64,000 nucleotides of DNA from assembly GCF_023336905.1 (NCBI RefSeq), contig NZ_JAMBLS010000001.1, positions 1-64,000 of the forward strand. Direction: 5' to 3'. The position numbers and the translations under genes are program-made. The notes beneath the pieces are model-generated. The model was not told the DNA's origin and ran no database searches. It was given only the letters and a program-made list of their open reading frames with translations. Positions 62,219-64,000 of the stretch are shown here, one piece after another (within the stretch, counting starts at the first letter, position 1; each line of letters begins with the position of its first letter). The DNA is from Bacteroides sp. ET71. GTDB lineage: Bacteria; Bacteroidota; Bacteroidia; Bacteroidales; Bacteroidaceae.

Positions 62219-62306
62219 ATAACAGCCTGTTTCATCTGATAAAAAAGCCTGTTTTATGTCATAAAAAAGGCTTATATTTGCCGTAAAAAAGGCTGTTTTA
62301 TGAACA
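62219..62306. repeat. 22-bp tandem array with AACAGCCTGTT core
   Basis: Four units at 62219, 62241, 62263 and 62285 (ATAACAGCCTGTTTCAT, AAAAAAGCCTGTTTTAT and two GGCT variants). The core is shared with the array at 35057-35166. Unit 3 has diverged into TATATTTG (62273-62280), a perfect -7 box, which could be a promoter for the HU-like gene 160 bp downstream. Confidence 0.94.
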
Positions 62307-62442
62307 GATGGCAGTACCAAGAAGCCTTCGCGGCAGGATGAAAGACTGCTCCCGGCAGGACAAAGCCGAAGTCACAACCGCCGTCAGGCATCCGCAAAAC
62401 AGCAAGGGAATACAGTATTAACCAACTAAAAACCAAACAAAT
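62307..62442. other. Leader region of the HU-like gene
   Basis: No gene is visible. GGCAGGA recurs 22 bp apart near 62333 and 62355, a faint duplication only. Confidence 0.4.
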
Positions 62443-62865
62443 ATGTTCTTCAAGAAAAGCAGACAGAAAATAGGAGGAAAGTTCAAGTGGTTCCCCCGCG
62501 CCGTCACCCTCAGCATGCACCCCGCCACCACCAAAGACGTGGCCGCCCGAATTGCCCGCATGAGCACCGCCTCGCCGGGCGACGTCCACCTGGTACTGAC
62601 CTGCCTGCCCACGGTCATGGCGCAGTTCATGGACGAAGGCCGCCCGGTACACATCGACGGACTGGGGTCGTTCCACTTCAAGCTATCGTGCGCCGGCCGT
62701 GGCGTCGACACGCCGGAGGAGGTAGACCGCAAGCAAATCAAGGCCGTGCGCGTGCAATTCCTGCCCGAACGCCAAGGCAAAGGAAAGTCCATGCGCCGCC
62801 CGCTGACGGAAGGCATCAGCCTGGTGGAGTGGGAAACGCTGCAAGAAATGAAGGACGAAGAATGA
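62443..62865 (+). CDS. HU-family DNA-binding protein (HU-HIG type)
   Basis: A 140-residue protein resembling the Bacteroidetes HU-HIG family: an N-terminal strand region (KWFPRAVTLSMHPATTKDVAARIARMSTASPGDVHLVLTCLPTVMAQFM), then the HU-like core GRPVHIDGLGSFHFKLS and VRVQFLPER. It binds DNA in a sequence-non-specific way by family analogy. Some members sit next to polysaccharide genes, but this one stands alone. Confidence 0.85.
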   Translation: MFFKKSRQKIGGKFKWFPRAVTLSMHPATTKDVAARIARMSTASPGDVHLVLTCLPTVMAQFMDEGRPVHIDGLGSFHFKLSCAGRGVDTPEEVDRKQIKAVRVQFLPERQGKGKSMRRPLTEGISLVEWETLQEMKDEE

Positions 62866-62883
62866 AGAATGAAGAATTATCGT

Positions 62884-62891
62884 TACCTTTG
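62884..62891 (+). promoter_or_regulatory. -7 box of the MNT-HEPN-purM unit
   Basis: TACCTTTG matches TAnnTTTG, 33 bp before the MNT ATG at 62925. GAAGAATGAAGAATT of the A/T-rich element class lies just upstream. Confidence 0.65.
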
Positions 62892-62924
62892 CACACGTAA
62901 GTAACCCATTAAAAAGCTAAATGT

Positions 62925-63233
62925 ATGATAAGCGACGAGACCAGACGACTCATCCCCAAGATTCAGGCTTACTTTGCGGAACAGCCCGTGAAGCGGGCCT
63001 GGCTGTTCGGCTCGTGCTCACGCGGCGAGGAAACAAAAGACAGCGACATCGACATCCTGGTGCAATACGACGAAGTTGCCCGTGTGACGCTGCTGACCAT
63101 TGCGCGCATCGTACGCGACTTGGGCAAGACACTGGGACGGAAGGTGGACTTGGTGGAAAACGATTGCCTGCTTCCCTTCGCGGCGGAAAGCGTTCAACAT
63201 GATAAGATATTGATTTATGAGGGAAAGCATTAA
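62925..63233 (+). CDS. MNT nucleotidyltransferase (antitoxin of an HEPN-MNT pair)
   Basis: A 102-residue minimal nucleotidyltransferase. G29-S30 in LFGSCSRGE and D41/D43 in KDSDIDILVQYD are the catalytic signature; a further Asp lies in GRKVDLVEND. In known HEPN-MNT pairs this protein AMPylates and silences the HEPN RNase. Its end overlaps the HEPN gene by 17 bp. Confidence 0.92.
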   Translation: MISDETRRLIPKIQAYFAEQPVKRAWLFGSCSRGEETKDSDIDILVQYDEVARVTLLTIARIVRDLGKTLGRKVDLVENDCLLPFAAESVQHDKILIYEGKH

Positions 63234-63579
63234 AGACAAAGGACGGATAGAGCACATCCTATCCACCATTCGCATCTTGTTAGAGAATAAAACGCGCTAC
63301 ACTTTTGAAGAAATGGCCAACGACCCTATCATCTTCTACGGATTTGTGAAACACGTGAAAATCATCGGCGAAGCGGTCTATATGCTGACCAAAGAGTTTC
63401 GCGCCGCGCACCCAGAAGTAGACTGGGACATCATCGAAGGAATGAGGCACGTACTGGTGCATGGCTACAACAAAATCAAGCCCAAGCAGTTGTGGGACAC
63501 CATAGAATATGACATCCCCGAACTCCTACCCGTCATGGAACAGATTTATAAAGAAATAAATTCACAATCATCATTATGA
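63217..63579 (+). CDS. HEPN-domain RNase toxin (DUF86)
   Basis: A 120-residue helical protein with the HEPN RNase motif R-x4-H at R77-H82 (MRHVLVHGYNKI), followed by a Tyr that in this family is the usual AMPylation site. VKIIGEAVYMLTKEF near 45 is typical of DUF86. Paired with the MNT gene. Its stop overlaps the purM start in an ATGA. Confidence 0.92.
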   Translation: MRESIKDKGRIEHILSTIRILLENKTRYTFEEMANDPIIFYGFVKHVKIIGEAVYMLTKEFRAAHPEVDWDIIEGMRHVLVHGYNKIKPKQLWDTIEYDIPELLPVMEQIYKEINSQSSL

Positions 63580-64000
63580 GCAACCAGAGATACATGATGC
63601 GCGGCGTGAGCGCATCGAAAGAAGACGTTCACAACGCCATCAAGAACATCGACAAGGGCATCTTCCCGCGGGCCTTCTGCAAGATTATCCCCGACATCCT
63701 GGGCGGCGACCCAGAGTATTGCAACATCATGCACGCCGACGGCGCGGGCACCAAGTCCTCGCTGGCCTACCTCTATTGGAAGGAAACGGGCGACCTCAGC
63801 GTGTGGAAGGGCATCGCGCAAGACGCGCTGATTATGAACATTGACGACCTGCTGTGCGTGGGCGCGGTGGACAACATACTGGTGTCCAGCACCATCGGGC
63901 GCAACAAGCTGCTGGTGCCGGGCGAAGTCATATCGGCCATCATCAACGGCACGGACGAACTGCTGGCCGAACTGCGCGGGATGGGCGTGGGCGTCTATGC
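63576..64000 (+). CDS. purM: Phosphoribosylformylglycinamidine cyclo-ligase, 5' part
   Basis: The first 141 codons are present and the gene runs off the window. It matches the N-terminal AIRS domain (IFPRAFCKIIPDILGGDPEYCNIMHADGAGTKSSLAYLYWKETGDL; MNIDDLLCVGAVDNILVSSTIGRN), where DGAGTKS is the ATP-site loop. AIR synthase performs the fifth step of purine synthesis. Its start overlaps the HEPN toxin stop by 4 bp, with no promoter visible at its own start. Confidence 0.9.
   Translation, partial: MSNQRYMMRGVSASKEDVHNAIKNIDKGIFPRAFCKIIPDILGGDPEYCNIMHADGAGTKSSLAYLYWKETGDLSVWKGIAQDALIMNIDDLLCVGAVDNILVSSTIGRNKLLVPGEVISAIINGTDELLAELRGMGVGVY

Noticed and set aside
1096-62306. The tandem arrays as CRISPR arrays
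   Set aside because: Units are contiguous with no unique spacers, periods are too short, and no cas gene is present.
1-64000. tRNA, rRNA, tmRNA or riboswitches
   Set aside because: No cloverleaf, conserved rRNA segment or known aptamer was recognised by eye; a covariance-model scan would be needed to exclude short ones.

Overview
The window is a chromosomal segment of a Bacteroidales bacterium, most likely in or near Bacteroidaceae. The signs are a SusC/SusD pair next to a hybrid two-component regulator, HU-HIG, BT_3928-type, DUF1599 and DUF3810 proteins, and many promoter boxes of the Bacteroidetes form TAnnTTTG. No rRNA, tRNA, CRISPR array, phage or insertion sequence was seen. Most genes are housekeeping genes in short co-directional operons.

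Layout. 0-3.8 kb (minus): tsaC, a CBS-type CLC channel/transporter and fmt. 4-15.1 kb (plus): a glycan-type locus with a hybrid two-component sensor, SusC, SusD and a surface lipoprotein, ended by a clear terminator, but with no carbohydrate-active enzyme. 15.5-20.3 kb (plus): recJ, recQ and a TPR protein. 20.4-27.4 kb: a tripartite RND efflux operon (minus) whose fusion protein is frameshifted, and a divergent AraC regulator. 27.5-31.9 kb (plus): a Phe/Tyr biosynthesis operon (pheA, aminotransferase, DAHP synthase-chorismate mutase, tyrA) behind a leader peptide and attenuator. 32-34.7 kb: a PIN-type toxin-antitoxin pair overlapping dnaG. 34.7-41 kb: an intergenic region bounded by inverted repeats, an orphan response regulator, then folE, a SPOR protein, tpiA, a BT_3928-type membrane protein, a DUF1599 protein and an M23/LysM peptidase (minus). 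41.4-47.5 kb (minus): pdxJ-exbB-exbD-tonB-DJ-1-ispD-recG. 47.5-49.9 kb (plus): nadK and a HAD-thioesterase fusion. 49.9-53.5 kb (minus): valS and an ABC ATPase. 53.6-56.5 kb: a lower-GC stretch of gene remnants (EamA, HME-RND, TolC) mixed with a GNAT, a DUF2867 and a small gene, carrying four copies of one promoter/operator element. 56.6-62.1 kb: DUF3810, an alpha/beta hydrolase, AraC, an aldo-keto reductase and an MFS transporter. 62.4-64 kb: an HU-like protein, an MNT-HEPN pair and the start of purM.

The most unusual feature is dispersed. At least ten separate tandem arrays have a nearly constant period (22-24 bp) but mostly unrelated unit sequences. Most units contain a short palindrome. 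Almost all arrays start at or just after a stop codon, between two co-directional genes, and one is translated as part of RecQ. They contain no unique spacers, so they are not CRISPRs. Other notable points are the Phe/Tyr-rich leader peptide with mutually exclusive hairpins, two toxin-antitoxin pairs each joined by ATGA overlap to an essential gene (dnaG, purM), and a duplicated 11-bp direct-repeat operator in the efflux-gene graveyard.
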